A DNA stretch of 64,000 nucleotides from Batillaria attramentaria (GCA_018292915.2 JACVVK020000530.1:273501-337500), one strand, 5' to 3'. Counted from the first letter of the stretch, positions 10,854 through 23,789 are shown. The notes: generated by a model not told the origin, from the sequence alone. A program made the numbers and translations.

Positions 10854-11579
10854 ACTCTGACATTGGGGGAAATTCGGGCAAACCACCGCTTCAACTCTGC
10901 ACATATCTATGCACATTCCAAGCCTCAAACACAAGGCCTCGAATACTAACTACATTGAATTGGCTGTTAACAAAAACATCTAGGCACAATCCGTACCGAG
11001 GTTTTCTTTCTACGAGTAAGTGAACACTTTCTGGCTGCACCCAACAAGCGCACTAGAAATTCCGCCCCATAACAATGCCTGGATAGGGGACAGCGCTTGC
11101 TTGATCTTCAAAGGCTTTGCAATTTCCACAATGGCTGCCGTCAAGTAGACCACATTACGCTGAACGCCTTAAAGAGAAACTATTTAGAATAGATTAAGGG
11201 CGGTGGAGTGTTAGGTATGAACTCCAGCCCTCCCCGTTCCCTTTCAAAACCGGCGACAGTTTCACTTCAATAGACTGGGCGCGAGAGAGGTGAACAAGCA
11301 AAGCTTCAAATCAGACATGCAGAGAAAAGGTCTGTAGATTCGCTTGACTGGCCGACAGGCAATAGCTGCATACTTACTGTATTAGCACAAATACATTTCT
11401 GCCGAAGTCTTTTTGAAAAGGACAATGGAGAAAAGTTCGCGCGACTGCGGGTGAAATGTAGAGTGAAGGGCAGGTGATCTGCTTTTCAAGGTCGTACAAG
11501 AGATCAATGGAAAACGCAGAAAACTCACAGTCTGCTTTGTGCACAAGAAAAAAAACGACAGCATAAATATTTTGGGCTC

Positions 11580-11645
11580 CAAGTTGGGATTCTCACGACC
11601 CGAGTTTTGACAGACCAACGCTCTGGCAACGGCTCAACTACCCGT
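11580..11645 (-). mobile_element. tRNA-like SINE head fragment
   Basis: Minus-strand B-box and A-box remnants (TCTCACGACCCGAG, AACGCTCTGGCAACGG) without a recognisable body. Confidence 0.4.
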
Positions 11646-11759
11646 ATAAAACCGGGGTGGCGGGTGGAGGGTAGGCCACTAAAAGACAAGTAACTCGGTC
11701 TGTGCGTGCACCTGTGCGGCAGTCAACCACCACCCCCATCCCCCCCCCCTCCAACTTCG

Positions 11760-11818
<59 letters not shown>
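11760..11818. repeat. (CA)n microsatellite
   Basis: Pure CA, 58 bp. Confidence 0.9.
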
Positions 11819-11820
<2 letters not shown>

Positions 11821-12220
11821 TAAGGTCATCATGATCTAGGGGACAAAACTCAAAAGACAGAGAGAACTTAGTTCCCCTATAGCTCATAATGTCGTCCCGC
11901 CCAGTCATTCAGACAGGTTCCACCGTGCGAGCGGCTGTCAAGCCCGCTGAACGCTCGTTGAGACAAAGTAGAGTGTGAACGTGTGTTTGATTTCCTGTCA
12001 ATCAGGATGATCGGGGGGACATGACTTAGTATCGCACCGCGGGAAGTTTCGATGGAATGCTGCAGAAGGACAGACTAGCAGTAACGTGCAGAGCGGGACC
12101 AATCGAACCATTACCTGCACACGCGTGTTAACACCGCGTACATGTCTGAAGGTAGTTGTGCTTTTCACGACGGCCGCTCTCCGATACTAAAGCCGTTATT
12201 AGTAGCACAGCGTGTTGTTC

Positions 12221-12246
12221 TCTCTCTCTCTCTCTATTCCATTCTC

Positions 12247-12285
<39 letters not shown>

Positions 12286-12373
12286 CTCAAATCTCTCTCT
12301 CTCTCTCTTTTCCATTCTCAAATCTCTCTCTCTCTCTCCATTCTCAAATATCTCTCTCTCTCTTTTCCATTCT

Positions 12374-12410
<37 letters not shown>

Positions 12411-12412
12411 TC

Positions 12413-12456
<44 letters not shown>

Positions 12457-12523
12457 TCCATTCTCAAATCTCTCTCTCTCTCTCTATTCTCAAATCTCTC
12501 TCTCTCTCTCTTTTCCATTCTCA

Positions 12524-12559
<36 letters not shown>
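12221..12559. repeat. (CT)n interspersed with ATTCTCAAAT units
   Basis: CT runs broken about ten times by CCATTCTCAAAT or CCATTCTC. A related stretch is at 13104-13165. Confidence 0.85.
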
Positions 12560-12560
<1 letters not shown>

Positions 12561-12563
<3 letters not shown>

Positions 12564-13106
12564 AGCCCCAACATATCTTCATCAACTGTTTAATTTCAAA
12601 CACGATAAACAACACAACACAAGGAACAGTCTGCTCCCAGTGCCTCGTCCAAGGGTTGATATCTACAAATGTAGCCTGTCTTTCTCAGGGGCATCCATAT
12701 GGAACTCTTTACCACTAAGTATCCAAAACATTTCCAAATTCACTGACTTCAAACAAATTCTACACGACACGCTCATCTGACCATGTAGGTAGAAATGTGT
12801 TATATGCATGTTTTCGAATGTTAGTGACGACTTTGAAGTTCTTACTTGGCATACAGCCAATATCATCGACAAATGCCACGTGTATTTTGATTGTTTATCA
12901 TGTCTACTTTTCTCTTCTTCATTTCTTTTAGATAGTTAATACTTTTGTTTGTCTTTTTTTCTCTCCCCCCCCCCCCTTTTTCCCCCTTGTTTTGATGTTG
13001 TCTTTTTACCCTTTAACGTAGACTAGCAGGACAGCTTGTAAGACAGGCAGTAATGCCTAAATGCTTTATCCTGAATAAAAAACGTTTCATCATCATCATC
13101 ATCATC
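12561..13106 (+). mobile_element. LINE 3' end (family a) with (ATC)n tail
   Basis: The ORF end (FSGASIWNSLPLSIQNISKF then TDFKQILHDTLI, stop at 12778-12780) is the C-terminal signature of a non-LTR retrotransposon. The 3' UTR ends in a CAGGACAG...TATCCTG hairpin, AATAAA and (CAT)n. A (CT)n tract lies upstream. Confidence 0.7.
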
Positions 13107-13108
13107 TC

Positions 13109-13154
<46 letters not shown>

Positions 13155-13157
<3 letters not shown>

Positions 13158-13390
13158 CTCAAATCTGCGTTGCACCGAAAAAAAAAAGATGCAAACCTCT
13201 ACGACATTCGTACGTTTCAGACCTCAGAATGGACGACTCCACCCCTGTCGAGCGAACGGAATTCAGCCAATCGCGTCCCGCGACATTATGAGCACAAAAC
13301 ATAGGTATGGTGTGGCAACTTTTCTGGCCAGACACTACAACGAGGGGAGCACGTGCAGTTTGATGTGCCTGGAACATGGAAATTAAGAAA
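13155..13390 (-). repeat. Dispersed repeat R1, antisense copy
   Basis: The minus strand shares CGTCCATTCTGAGGTCTGAA, ACGTACGAATGTCG and GGGACGCGATTGGCTGAATT with the 29.7-kb units. Confidence 0.5.
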
Positions 13391-14140
13391 GCAGTATGCC
13401 CATTGACGTCATTTGAGGAAAAAGACCGTTACGTCAATGTCTTTCATCTTGAAATCACACCCTTTTCCCATACAATGACGTCATGGACGTACTGTGTTTT
13501 GCCAACACACGGCCGGCAGAGTAAAGGTGGCGGGGTTTTGGTCTCGGGTCTTGCCAAGTGGAGTCGCCAATTGAAAACAGCGTGCTTGCCATACCAAAGG
13601 CGTGGCAACGACGCAACAAGTGTTCCTGGGGAACAGAATAGACGACTCCACTCAACCATAATATGCCGCTGTAAGCAGTGTGGGTGCTATGCCCTCGCAT
13701 ACCAACGGCAGGCTATTAAAATTCAGCACGAAACTGATAGATTCCATTCCGATAAACGACCAGATAACGTCATTCTAAGGAGAAACTGAATTCGACACCT
13801 GCTGATACAAAACACAAACCGAAGGCACAGCAGGGGTCTTCATATATACAGCAGGCAAGTAGGACAGACGTTTATAGAAAGCCTTGGACGTGGAGGGATA
13901 TGCAAACAGCTCCTTAACTCCAGGTTACGAGGGGTGTTATCTATCAAAGATATCAGTATAGAGGGACATTAACGGATTATACTGCTCTGCTTAGAAGCGT
14001 TGGTTTTGTTTTTCTTCGTCAACACGCTGTTAAACCGACGCGAGAACGATGGAAGTGGTATGCGATGCAATATGGTGGCACTGCACCATTCCTTGATTTG
14101 TTTTTAATTTTCATCTAGGAAACTGTATCGTATTTGTTTT
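13391..14140. other. No gene seen; one 137-codon frame judged non-coding
   Basis: It holds several TGACGTCA or GACGTCAT sites (13404, 13475, 13485 area) and repeat-like CGTGGCAACGACGCAACAA. The frame at 13376-13789 starts inside repeat R1 and has no recognisable motif. Confidence 0.45.
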
Positions 14141-14145
14141 CGCGT

Positions 14146-14471
14146 CGTTGTATTTTACTCCTGCTATGTCGGTCTCTTCGTGCACTCGGCGTCGCAGAGA
14201 AGACACGGGATACAACAGAATACAAATCCAATACTTTATTAACAGAAGATGCGCGGAGAACAAATTCATGAAAGAAGAAGAACCCAGAACAATGTGCAGG
14301 GCTGCTTATATACTAAACAGGTCAGATCTAGAACATTCCTCAACTTACTGGCAAGTTCGAAATCTTTCCAAGGTGACGTAATCTACTGACGTTACTGCAC
14401 CAGCATGTTCTGGGATGGTCTAGAAATTTCCATCGAAATGCAGTGGCTTAATTTTCGCGATCTCTACAACA
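14146..14471 (-). mobile_element. Solo LTR of a retrotransposon, with target-site duplication
   Basis: A 326-bp element on the minus strand beginning TGTTGTAGAG and ending TACAACG (one base off the CA terminus). The 5-bp direct repeat CGCGT flanks it (14141-14145 and 14472-14476). Inside are a TATATAAGC promoter-like box and an AATAAAG signal, in U3-R order. A related copy lies at 28178-28389. No internal region is present. Confidence 0.7.
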
Positions 14472-14785
14472 CGCGTCTAACCGATTTACTGGAACTATGC
14501 AGAGCATTCAGAACAGAGGGGGGGGGGGGGTGGAAGGTATGCGTGGGTGTTTGGGCGTTTATTAACGTCCTTTTCCAGCACAACTAGTTGGCCTCAAACA
14601 ACAACGACAACGACAACAAATACAAAAAACAAAAACAAACAGTACTGGGTTCATTGTGGCAGAAGGGCACCACCAGTACACTGAAATCGAAGGCACTCAA
14701 GGAGACGCATAGTTTCGTCGCACAGTGCCTGGCCAAACAGCACTCGTAAATAACCTGACACAAAACCACGTTTGTTACTAAGAAG

Positions 14786-14900
14786 ACAGGAAAAGACAAT
14801 GAATTCTTGTCAAAGAGGTACAATAAGACAGGGAAAAGACAATGAATTCTTGTCAAAGAGGTACAATAAGACAGGGAAAAGACAATGAATTCTTGTCAAA
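14786..14900. repeat. 43-bp tandem repeat, about 2.5 units
   Basis: Unit GACAGGGAAAAGACAATGAA then TTCTTGTCAAAGAGGTACAATAA. It merges into the larger array on its right. Confidence 0.7.
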
Positions 14901-16130
14901 GATGTACAATAACACACAGCCACATAGAGACGCTCAAAAGGACAATGAATTCACCTAGTCACACTTTGCCCAGCCAAACTGCAGAAGTGCTCTGATACAA
15001 AACCACTTTTTCAGTGGAATACTGAATTCTTGTCACAGAAGTACAATAACACACAGCCAAACAGAATTTGAAGAAGCTCAAAAGGAAAACGATTTCTTTG
15101 TCACACATCGCCGAAGCAAACAGCAGAAGTTTTCTGAGAAAAAAAACAACACTTTTTCAACGACAACCAAACAGGCAATGAAGAAAGCACAGAAGCACAG
15201 TCACGCACAACCGAATAGAACTGGAAGACGAAAAAAAAAATGAATTTTTTAGTCACGCATTGCCCAGGCTAATAACAGAAGTGCCCCGCGACAAAACCAC
15301 TTTTTTAATGGAAAACAGCCAATGAATTCTTGTCACATAAGTACAATAACACACAGCCAAATAGAATTTGAAGACTGTCAAGGGAACAACGCATTCTTTG
15401 TTCACACATCGCCGAAGCAAATATCAAGAAGTATTTTGAGACAAAACCACTTTTTCAACGGACAACCAAACAGGGAATGAAGAAGGCACAAAAAAACAGT
15501 AACGCACGACAGCATGGAATTGGAAGACGCCCAAAAATGACGATGAATTATTTAGTCACGCATTGCCCAGGCAAATAGCATGAGTGCCCTAAGACAAAAC
15601 CAGTTTTTCAAAATAGAAACCAGCCAAGGAGATGATGAATTATTGTCACAGAAGTACAATAACACACAGCCAAACAGAGTTTGAGAACGCTGAAAAGGAC
15701 AACGCATTCTGTAGTCACACATTGCTGAGGAAGAAGTATTCTGAGACATAACCACTTTTTCAACGAAGACAACCGAACAGGCAATGAAGAAGGCACAGAA
15801 ATACAGTAACGCACGACAGCATAGAATCGGAAGACGCTCTGAACGAATTCTTTAGTCACGCATTGCCCAGGCAAACAGCAGAAGTGACCCAAGACAAAAC
15901 CAGTTGGAAAAAAAAAAGCCAAGGAGACGATGAATTATTGTCACAGAAGCACAATGACACACATCCAAATAGAATTTGAAGACGCTCATAAGGACAACGC
16001 CATCTTTAGCCACACATTGACGAGGCAAATAGTAAGAAGTATTCTGATACAAAACCATTTTTTTCAAAAGAAGACGGTCAACGAAACAATACATTCTTGC
16101 CACACAATGCCGCCACAAACAGCTAAGAAT
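14890..16130. repeat. About 300-bp tandem array, roughly four diverged units
   Basis: Landmarks recur at about 300-bp spacing: AGTACAATAACACACAGCCA near 15040, 15340, 15650 (and AGCACAATGACACACATCC near 15945), CACGCATTGCCCAGGC near 15255, 15555, 15855, and AACCACTTTTTCAACG. The minus-strand ORFs over it are broken. Confidence 0.65.
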
Positions 16131-16848
16131 TCGATACCCTTAGATCGCGAACAAATATACGGGGAATGTGTAAACTGTGAGTTGGAAAGGGTAGCGGCAA
16201 TATACCCGGCAATCTTGTCGATCTTTTACTGCTCAACGCTTTTCTCGCGCATGCATAATGAATGATGTTTGACCCTGAGTGGTTTCGAACAATGGGCGTT
16301 GTCGGGTCGAATCCGGCATTCCATCATATCAGACACGCTCATTCATGAACTGTGTGTAAGGAAAGTCTCCCTTCGGACAACCTTTTACAAGAGGGTTAGC
16401 AGATACAGCCACTTTAAGCATGTGCAGCTGGTGTAATCAACACGATTCTGATGTAGTTTGTGTCATTAAAAGTGTGATTTGTGGCTTGTTTGGGTATCAG
16501 CTTGCCGAAATGGATCTTTGGGTGTAATATAAGAGGCCTGCACAGTATCCTTTCAGCAAAAGTCGTGACATTTAGAGCTTACATGATTAGTTGGAGTGGT
16601 TTACCACGCCAGAAACCTCGAGATGGTTTTTGTTTGTTTGTTTGTTGGGTTTTTTTTTTTTTTTTTTTTTTTGGCCGTGGCTAGCGTGCCTCCAGTTACC
16701 GCTTGACTGGCCCGTCTACCCGATTCACAGGACGATACGGTTACACATTAGTAGACAACGTTGAAACACACACATACAGGCACGCATGCTTAATCAGACC
16801 TAGTCCAAAGCCAGCCGGAACAGATACGTTTTCAGACACAAGTAAGTC
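16131..16848. other. No gene seen
   Basis: Single-copy-looking sequence with a poly-T run at 16650-16672. Confidence 0.5.
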
Positions 16849-16869
16849 AGAGAGAGAGAGAGAGAGAGA

Positions 16870-16935
<66 letters not shown>

Positions 16936-17377
16936 AAAACAAACACACAAACAAACAAAAACAACCACACACAACAACAACAACAACGACAACAACAAAA
17001 AAGAACAACGACAACAACCAAAAAAAAAAAAAAACCACACATACGTTAGATCGGATCAAACTGCCAAAAAGAGAAGGTGAATGATTGTATGTGAAAGAGC
17101 CCTTTTCTTTGCAACAATAATCTCGCACATGTTTTTTTCCCGCGGCGTAAAGTCAGCCCCGTGAAAGGCGGCATTTGTCAGAGTGTCACAACAAAACCGA
17201 TACTCCGATAATTACAGTCTCTGCCAACACATTGACAGTCAGGAAATCGATAGCTCTGAGAGGATTTGGCCTGGTGGTTAAGGTCACCGGTTTGCGGATC
17301 CTGGGGTATCGGGTTCGAATCATCGCAATGGTCCACATCGTGCGTGCGCGTACCCCCTCACCCCCCCCCCCCCTCGA

Positions 17378-17458
<81 letters not shown>
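16849..17458. repeat. (GA)n, two (CA)n tracts and CAA-rich sequence
   Basis: (GA)n at 16849-16870, CA at 16871-16934 and 17383-17458, CAA-rich sequence 16935-17035 and on to 17640. About 300 bp of unassigned sequence lies between the tracts. Confidence 0.85.
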
Positions 17459-17459
<1 letters not shown>

Positions 17460-17649
17460 AAAACCACAAGAAAACAACCAAATGCACACACACAAAAAAA
17501 CAAAAACACAAAGAAATATACAAACCAAAAAGAAAAACAAAAGGAAGAAAGAAAGACAGAAAAGAAAGCAACAACAACAGCAACAGCACAACAACAACAA
17601 CAACAAAAACAAAAACAACAACAACAACAAAAATAAAAGAAGAAATAAA

Positions 17650-18337
17650 CAAACCACAGCAATTGCCCTTAACACGTTTGATTTGTATGTAACACCGGTA
17701 ACACTCCCAAACCGTTTTGACTAGCCCCCCGTCAGTGTTCAAGCCAGGAACGTGAAGTTGTTGTTCTCCCCCGACCCCCACCTCCCCATTGATCTCAGGG
17801 AAGACTTTTAGCACGCGTGTACAGACTTAGCACATGTAACATGACCTCAGACCGTGGGAGAGGTTTAGCCGCGCTACGCGGGGTGTTAGAAATACTACAG
17901 ATTCTACCGACCATACACAGACTATAGGCTACAGATTATACACCCCAACACAGGTGCACAAGACTTCAGTTGTGTGCGTTCACTGTCGCGTTTATAGGCA
18001 GTAATCGGGCATTTTTTACAGGGACATAGTCTGCTACTTTTCTCGAGCCTATACGGTCCAGTCCTGAACAGACTGGGACTCGACAAATCCTCTCAAAAAT
18101 AGCCACTGATCAGCGCCGCCTAGCTGGTCCTCAGTCCGCTACGAAATGTCCGCTCAGTATGCGGTACTCTTCAAGAACAACATGAAGTATGGCCAGCAGA
18201 AACTCCATTACAATCCAAGCTCTATGGAAACAGAGACGAGCCTAGGCAAAAAAACAAAACAACAACAACAAAAAAAAAAAACCCAATAAAACCGACATCA
18301 TTTATCTCACTATCCGGCCTGACGGTGTAAATGGCGA
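17650..18337. other. No gene seen
   Basis: No long frames, no repeat family recognised within the window. Confidence 0.5.
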
Positions 18338-18700
18338 ACGACAATGACAAAGACTTTATTTTTCAACGTTAGAAATTGTAGCACACGTGCCAGTTTATAA
18401 CTTGCCGTAACAAAAGAATGGACAGGAGATCCCGCCCCCCCCCCCCAAAAAAAAAAAAGAAAAAAAGAAAAGAAAAAAAAAGCCAAAACACAAAAAAAAC
18501 AATAAAATGAAAAAACCCAAACTACTAAACTACAAGTAAGATAATATCAAGTCAGCGTGAGAATACCAGTCTGACATGTTCATGGCAAAATTACATGTCA
18601 TGCTTTCATATGCTCGACTACCTGAATAAAGCCTATAACTGCTAGAAAGTAAAATCCAGATACATACGACAGAATACTCAGGTGTGTTTCATGAATCTTT
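18338..18700 (-). mobile_element. LINE 3' end (family b), third copy
   Basis: It shares GAAATTGTAGCACA, GTGCCAGTTTATAA, the poly-C/poly-A segment and AAGTCAGCGTGAGAATA with 39985-40400. Confidence 0.6.
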
Positions 18701-18851
18701 CAACTACTTAACAAGAAAAAGAAGAAGATGATGATGATTATAGGCCACAATGGTTTCAGGTGTTGTATTGTGACCCAAGTGACTGATTCTCACGCACAGA
18801 GTGAAAAGTTTACACGTTTTCCACAGCGTTGCTGTGTGCTTGACGGGCGTC

Positions 18852-19189
18852 CTGGGCCCGCATGTAAAAGTCAGGGTTAGGGAGTTTAGCCCCGGGTTAG
18901 AGTCTAACCTCGAACTAAACTAGCTCTAGGGTTAAATTTTCTGGGTTTTTGTTGTTGTTGTTGTTTTGTTTTAGTTTGTTGTTGTTGTTGTTGCATGTTG
19001 TTGTCGCTTTAAATCAGGAAGCGGGTCCATTCCAGCAAGGTGCCTAATACAGATATAGAAGGATTTTTATCTTTCTTTCTTCGCTTCCTTTTCTATTTAA
19101 TTTTATTTTGGGGTTTCTTTTTGTCCTAGTCTGGGTTTAGGCCCGTAGCCGTGGGTTAAATTATCCTCGAGTTTTACATACGGGCCCAG
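18852..19189. mobile_element. Palindromic MITE, GGGCCCG-ended family, copy 2
   Basis: Same TIRs (CTGGGCCCGCATGTAAAAGT / ACTTTTACATACGGGCCCAG pattern), interior in inverted order relative to copy 1. Confidence 0.65.
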
Positions 19190-19308
19190 AGACATTAAGT
19201 TAACACATTGCTGTCTCCTGACACCCACTTTCCGTATGACTATGAGGGAAAACAAAGAAACAAAGATAAGACAGCTGTTAGCATTGAGGTTTTGTTTTGC
19301 TGTAATAG

Positions 19309-19508
19309 GCATGTTTAGTAGCATTTCGTAAGGCGAACCTCGCTGAGCAGTGTAACCCATTTCGATGCTTTTTAGGCTCACACGGCAGAGGTTGCGAGCG
19401 GGATAACGCGCTGCGATGAGCTAACAGTACCCCTCATGTGACTAATTTACATGTAAATGGGTTGAGCTGCCCAGCGAAGTCCTGCTTACGAAGTCCTCCT
19501 GAACATGC
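19309..19508. mobile_element. MITE, copy 2 (same family as 8.3 kb)
   Basis: GCATGTTTAGTAGCATTTCG and TCCTGAACATGC ends. It shares GTAACCCATTTCGATG and GGCTCACACGGCAGAG with copy 1. Single-unit TIR. Confidence 0.65.
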
Positions 19509-19971
19509 GTCTTTTGTCATCGTTTTTGTTTTTCTTCTTGTGTGTGTTTGGTTGTGGGTGGGAGGGGGGTAAAAGGGGGGGGGGGGGGTACTGACGCAAT
19601 ATTTACAGCATTATCCTGATATTTAAAAAAAAAAAAAGAGTTACTCATCTTGAGGCAGAGCGATTTAAACGATAATTTCGCACGTGCTCGAACAGCTGCA
19701 TGTAATAAGCAAGCCTCAACGTGATCTATGTTGCCAAGTTTCTAAAAACAGAAAACTTTCATAAAATGAAGACTCCTTATCCTGACAACACTGGCATACA
19801 AAACCCAAGTAAGGTGCAGCTCTTGCCAGACGAAACCGAACAAGATTACATCAATATATATATTAAAGCCACTTTCTCATAAAATCAGATAAAATCAACC
19901 CACATGTCCTAGGCACACCGAGTATCCATTTAAAGGGACACTTTCTAACTGCTCCACGCTCATAGGTCCGG

Positions 19972-20112
19972 GGGAGTTTAACGTCCTTTTCCACGACGTA
20001 AAGGTGCAACGAGAAAAAGACCAGCAGAAATATTTGGCCGCAGCCGGGATTCGAACTCACGACCCGAGAAATGAGAGTCCAACGCTCTAGCGTTCGGCCA
20101 CCCAGGCTCCCG
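19972..20112 (-). mobile_element. SINE family A, antisense
   Basis: Head and body are present, with a shortened 3' end. It is adjacent to a second antisense copy at 20130. Confidence 0.7.
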
Positions 20113-20129
20113 GATCCCGAGGACAAAGC

Positions 20130-20262
20130 GGGTGGGTGGGTGGGTGTTTGGGGGTTTAACGTCTTTTTCCACCACAGAGGGTGATATCAAAGACGGGGCA
20201 ACGATGAAAAAGCCAGCACAAATATTTGGCCCCAGCCGGGATCGAACTCACGACAAGAGCAG
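20130..20262 (-). mobile_element. SINE family A, head replaced by (TATAC)n
   Basis: The body and B-box are intact to ATCGAACTCACGAC. The rest of the tRNA head is lost at a (TACTA)n pentanucleotide tract (20268-20328). Confidence 0.7.
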
Positions 20263-20329
20263 CATGATACTATACTATACTATACTATACTATACTATAC
20301 TATACTATACTATACTATACTATACTATA

Positions 20330-21333
20330 TCAAGGAGGTGTGTAGAAAACTAAAGAAAACAAAGTAAAATACAAACAGACTGGTCCTCATGGCGTACAAG
20401 TCATGACGTAACAATAAATCTGGTGTGTTCAGTGTATGAATTCCTATATTCAGAACGTTCATGTTCGCTCTCATTTTCTGTATTTCCTCTACACCCCGGA
20501 AAGGGTTACAGGAATAACGTTTTTGGGTTTTGACTTTTGACAGTCAGTATGGTAGCTCCTTCTTTGATTACTGGCTCCATACCCGGTAAAACATTTTGTG
20601 TTCACCATTAACTCTAACAGCTTGCAAACTTTGACATCAAATATTTCCACACCAAAAAAAATCCAGCCGGTCACGGCCAAAGCCACTGAATCCCTACAAA
20701 ACTTGTAGACACAGTCCCTGTAACAGCTCTTGCTAAACTAAGCCTAGTGTAACACCCTCCCCTTTGCTACTGTTGTGGGTAACGGGTCAAGGGGAACCAC
20801 TCTAACACTTTCTAATCTACACACTGGCGTAACCCCCCTTTTGGGGGCTCAATCAAGGCTTTGTTGTTTGCTGTTTGATGTCAATGCACACGTTCTGTAA
20901 CAGGTCTGTGCAGACCAAAACATTTAGCTAGTCTTCACCATTGTCACTACAGCCTGGGGCGCGCTCAGACAGAACTAGAGAACATAGACCAGAGTAAGTA
21001 TGCGCCCTGTCAGCTAAGTAGTAGTAGTAGTAGCAGTAGTAGTACATATAATAGACGTCTGCAGGTTGTACGGGGGGTTAACGTCACTTCTGCCGAATCT
21101 GGATGATGATAAAGACGGGCGTTAAAAGAAAAAGTGTACTTAATTTGTGTAGTCCATCCGTTTTTGTTTTTGTTTTTTTGTTTGTTTTTGGGACAACCTG
21201 TACACGGAAACTGTAGCAAAAATACATGCAGGAATTTCTACCAACTATTTTTTAATTCTGCGGTTTTGGCTTATCGTACAAAGATATAAACATACGACAG
21301 CAAATATAGATGAGATAAATATGGGACATAACC

Positions 21334-21364
<31 letters not shown>

Positions 21365-22428
21365 ACACACACACACATCTCTCCCGCTCTCCAGACAATT
21401 ACACATTCAAATATACATACAAGTACGCACACGCCCATGCCAACTCTTGGTCATGTACTCCGAGAGGGACCTACCTATATCATAGTATATGTCCACTTCA
21501 CTGTAGGACTTCAGGCTATTGATTGCCCAGAAGTCAAATATTGACGTGGTCTCCGCTCCGGTCCTGGCCAGCGATAGCTACCCAGCTTTCTGTCCCGTTA
21601 GCAGGACCGGTTAGCAGAATACTCGCGGTCTTGCCACAGCTTTGTGACCATAATTGTCCTAAAACTTGAAGGTCTTCGGTTACAAGAGGGTTTGTGTGCT
21701 CTAACTTCTCCGCGGTTTTGGTTCAGTGGATTCGTCCAGAGCCGCACATATGCCTGTGTATGTTTCTGGTTTTGTCCTTTGGTCTCGCAAATCAAACCCG
21801 TGCTGTGAGTGCGGCGTCAGTACAATTTGGTTCCGTAATCTAAGTAGGAGCAAAAAATGAGAGAGAGAGACAGACAGACAGACAGAGACAGACAGACAGA
21901 GACAGACAGACAGACAGAGTAGGAACAAGGGCGTCGCTAAAGCCGAAAACATGCGCTCAGCCAGGTCAATTTGAAAGTAGGGGAAGTAAGTAGGGGAAGT
22001 AGGGGAAGTAAGTAAAGCTGAGAGCGCTTCCTAGATCTAGGAGATGTGGGCATTGTATGCCATTGGACAAGTCCGCCTTGCCCTACATTGGCTACAAACC
22101 ACAGAGGAAGGGGGTGGGGGGGGGGTATCTACAATCCTACTGCTGAAACGCCTACCAGATCTAAGGGTATCTCACCAGGGCCCCCATTCCCCTCCCACCG
22201 GGAGGAAAATGGTCGATACAACCTAGGCCATATGAATTGGTGAGAGCAACGTTCTAACAAAACAACAACAACAACAAACTATGTGTTATTATAATCAAAC
22301 ATTGTACCATGCAGACAACTGCGCGGCTACAGACTATCTCAGGCTGATACTGAGTCAACAGGCGGCTAACTGTAGAGCGAAAGGCGAGGCGGCTGTTCTG
22401 TTGCTGTCACTCTTCGGGTCGTCTCATT
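20330..22428. other. No gene seen; simple repeats only
   Basis: (TAG)n near 21020, poly-C/(CA)n at 21333-21377, (GACA)n at 21868-21917. 20700-20900 is GC-rich with TAACACCCTCCC and CCCCCCTTTTGGGGG; unassigned. Confidence 0.5.
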
Positions 22429-22846
22429 AATAATAATAATAATAATGATAATAATAATAATAATAATTGTATGGGCGCTTTACCCAATTTCATGAATCGG
22501 CTCAAAGCGCCGCGAACTGAACCCAACATGCACGCTCACGTGAATCACACGCATTCTCTCTCACACACAGGACATAAACACATTACAATCACGTGGTGCG
22601 AAGGGTCAGCTCAGCTATTTAAATTTCGGAATTTAGAATTGCATTTATTTTTCAAATTTGGTGGGCTGAACATTTCCAAACCAGAGGGGAGGAAGCCGGA
22701 GTACCCGAAGAGAACCTCCGACGATCGGCCCGAATGAACGGTGCCACTAACGATAAGGAAAAATTCTTTGCCCCGAGTGGGACTCGAACCCCTGACCTCT
22801 CGCATTGGTGACAAGTCTCTTAACCACTAGACCACCGACCACCGAT
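22429..22846 (-). mobile_element. SINE family B, full length with (ATT)n tail
   Basis: On the minus strand: a tRNA-like head (GGTCTAGTGGTTAAGAGACT, GGGTTCGAGTCCCACTC), about 250 bp of body with GTGGCACCGTTCATTCGGGC, and a GCGCCGAT/GGCGC end with (ATT)n. About 400 bp. Confidence 0.75.
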
Positions 22847-22849
22847 TTC

Positions 22850-23520
22850 ACGGTTGACGCGGCCAACGGACGTTACTGTGTTCCAGTTACAGCTCTACTC
22901 ATCACACCCTCAAGCGCAACTTTCCAAAAAAAAAAAGAAAAAAAAGTTGTCTTCTGAGAAGCCTTGCAATATTGGAATATGCGCATTTAATTAAGTCTAC
23001 CAGCGACCAGTTGCCCGCTCTCAAAGAATGACGTAAGTCAGCAACTCTTTGTTGCTGCGTCCAACACACCCTTTCTCAAAACAGCCACTACAATATTGAC
23101 CTAACCGTGCTGGACCCGCGAGAGCATTCTGATATAGTGGCTACGTTCCATGTTCTGTCTGGCAAATTTTGGCTCTAATCTGCCGACAGCAATTTAGCGA
23201 TAATGTCCCCACACCTACCTACCTAACCCTGCGCCCCCCCCCCCCTTCCCCTCCCCCCGTACTTGGAGATAAACAAATGCTGGTAGAAGCTGACATGGCG
23301 ATGTCTAGGTATGTAAGACAGTACATGTGGGCAGAACGGGTGTGGGTTGTGTCTGTGTGGGAAATGAAGCGGCACTGAATTCGGTAGGCAGCGAGGACTT
23401 ATCTACATGCTGAGGGTGGGGGCTGGGTAGAGTGTGTGTGTGGGGGGGGGGGGGGGGGAGGGAGGGGGGAGGGAGGGGGGTGCCTGTCTTGACAGTGTTC
23501 TTCTCTTGTACTTAGACGAC
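22850..23520. other. No gene seen
   Basis: Poly-C and G-rich runs at 23235 and 23440-23480, with otherwise unremarkable sequence. Confidence 0.5.
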
Positions 23521-23522
23521 CA

Positions 23523-23523
<1 letters not shown>

Positions 23524-23564
<41 letters not shown>

Positions 23565-23608
23565 ACACAGACACGCACGCATGCACATATGCACGACACC
23601 CCCCCCCC

Positions 23609-23691
<83 letters not shown>

Positions 23692-23746
23692 GCGCGCACG
23701 CATGCACATCTGCACGACCCCCCCCCCCCCTCTCTCTCTCTCTCTT

Positions 23747-23788
<42 letters not shown>
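23524..23788. repeat. Compound (CA)n/(CT)n/poly-C block
   Basis: Two nearly repeated modules of GCACGCATGCACAT, poly-C, (CT)n and (CA)n (from 23573 and 23694), suggesting duplication of the compound unit. Confidence 0.85.

Positions 23789-23789
<1 letters not shown>

Larger units (their letters stand above)
10860..12220. other. No gene seen apart from listed repeats
   Basis: Moderately GC-balanced sequence with no frame over 80 codons outside the microsatellites and no consistent exon set. Confidence 0.5.

Noticed and set aside
10445..11023. Long VCVC/HTHT frames on both strands
   Set aside because: They are translations of (CA)n/(GT)n. The same applies to similar frames at 6.5, 16.9, 17.3, 23.5, 25.8, 37.5, 44.8, 45.8, 55.9, 57.4, 59.1 and 61.5 kb.
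12142..12560. Ser/Leu-rich frame over (CT)n
   Set aside because: Simple repeat; only the part after 12561 resembles a protein, the LINE ORF end.
13376..13789. 137-codon frame with several Cys (ICRCKQCGCYAL)
   Set aside because: Starts inside dispersed repeat R1, no domain recognised, no splice structure.
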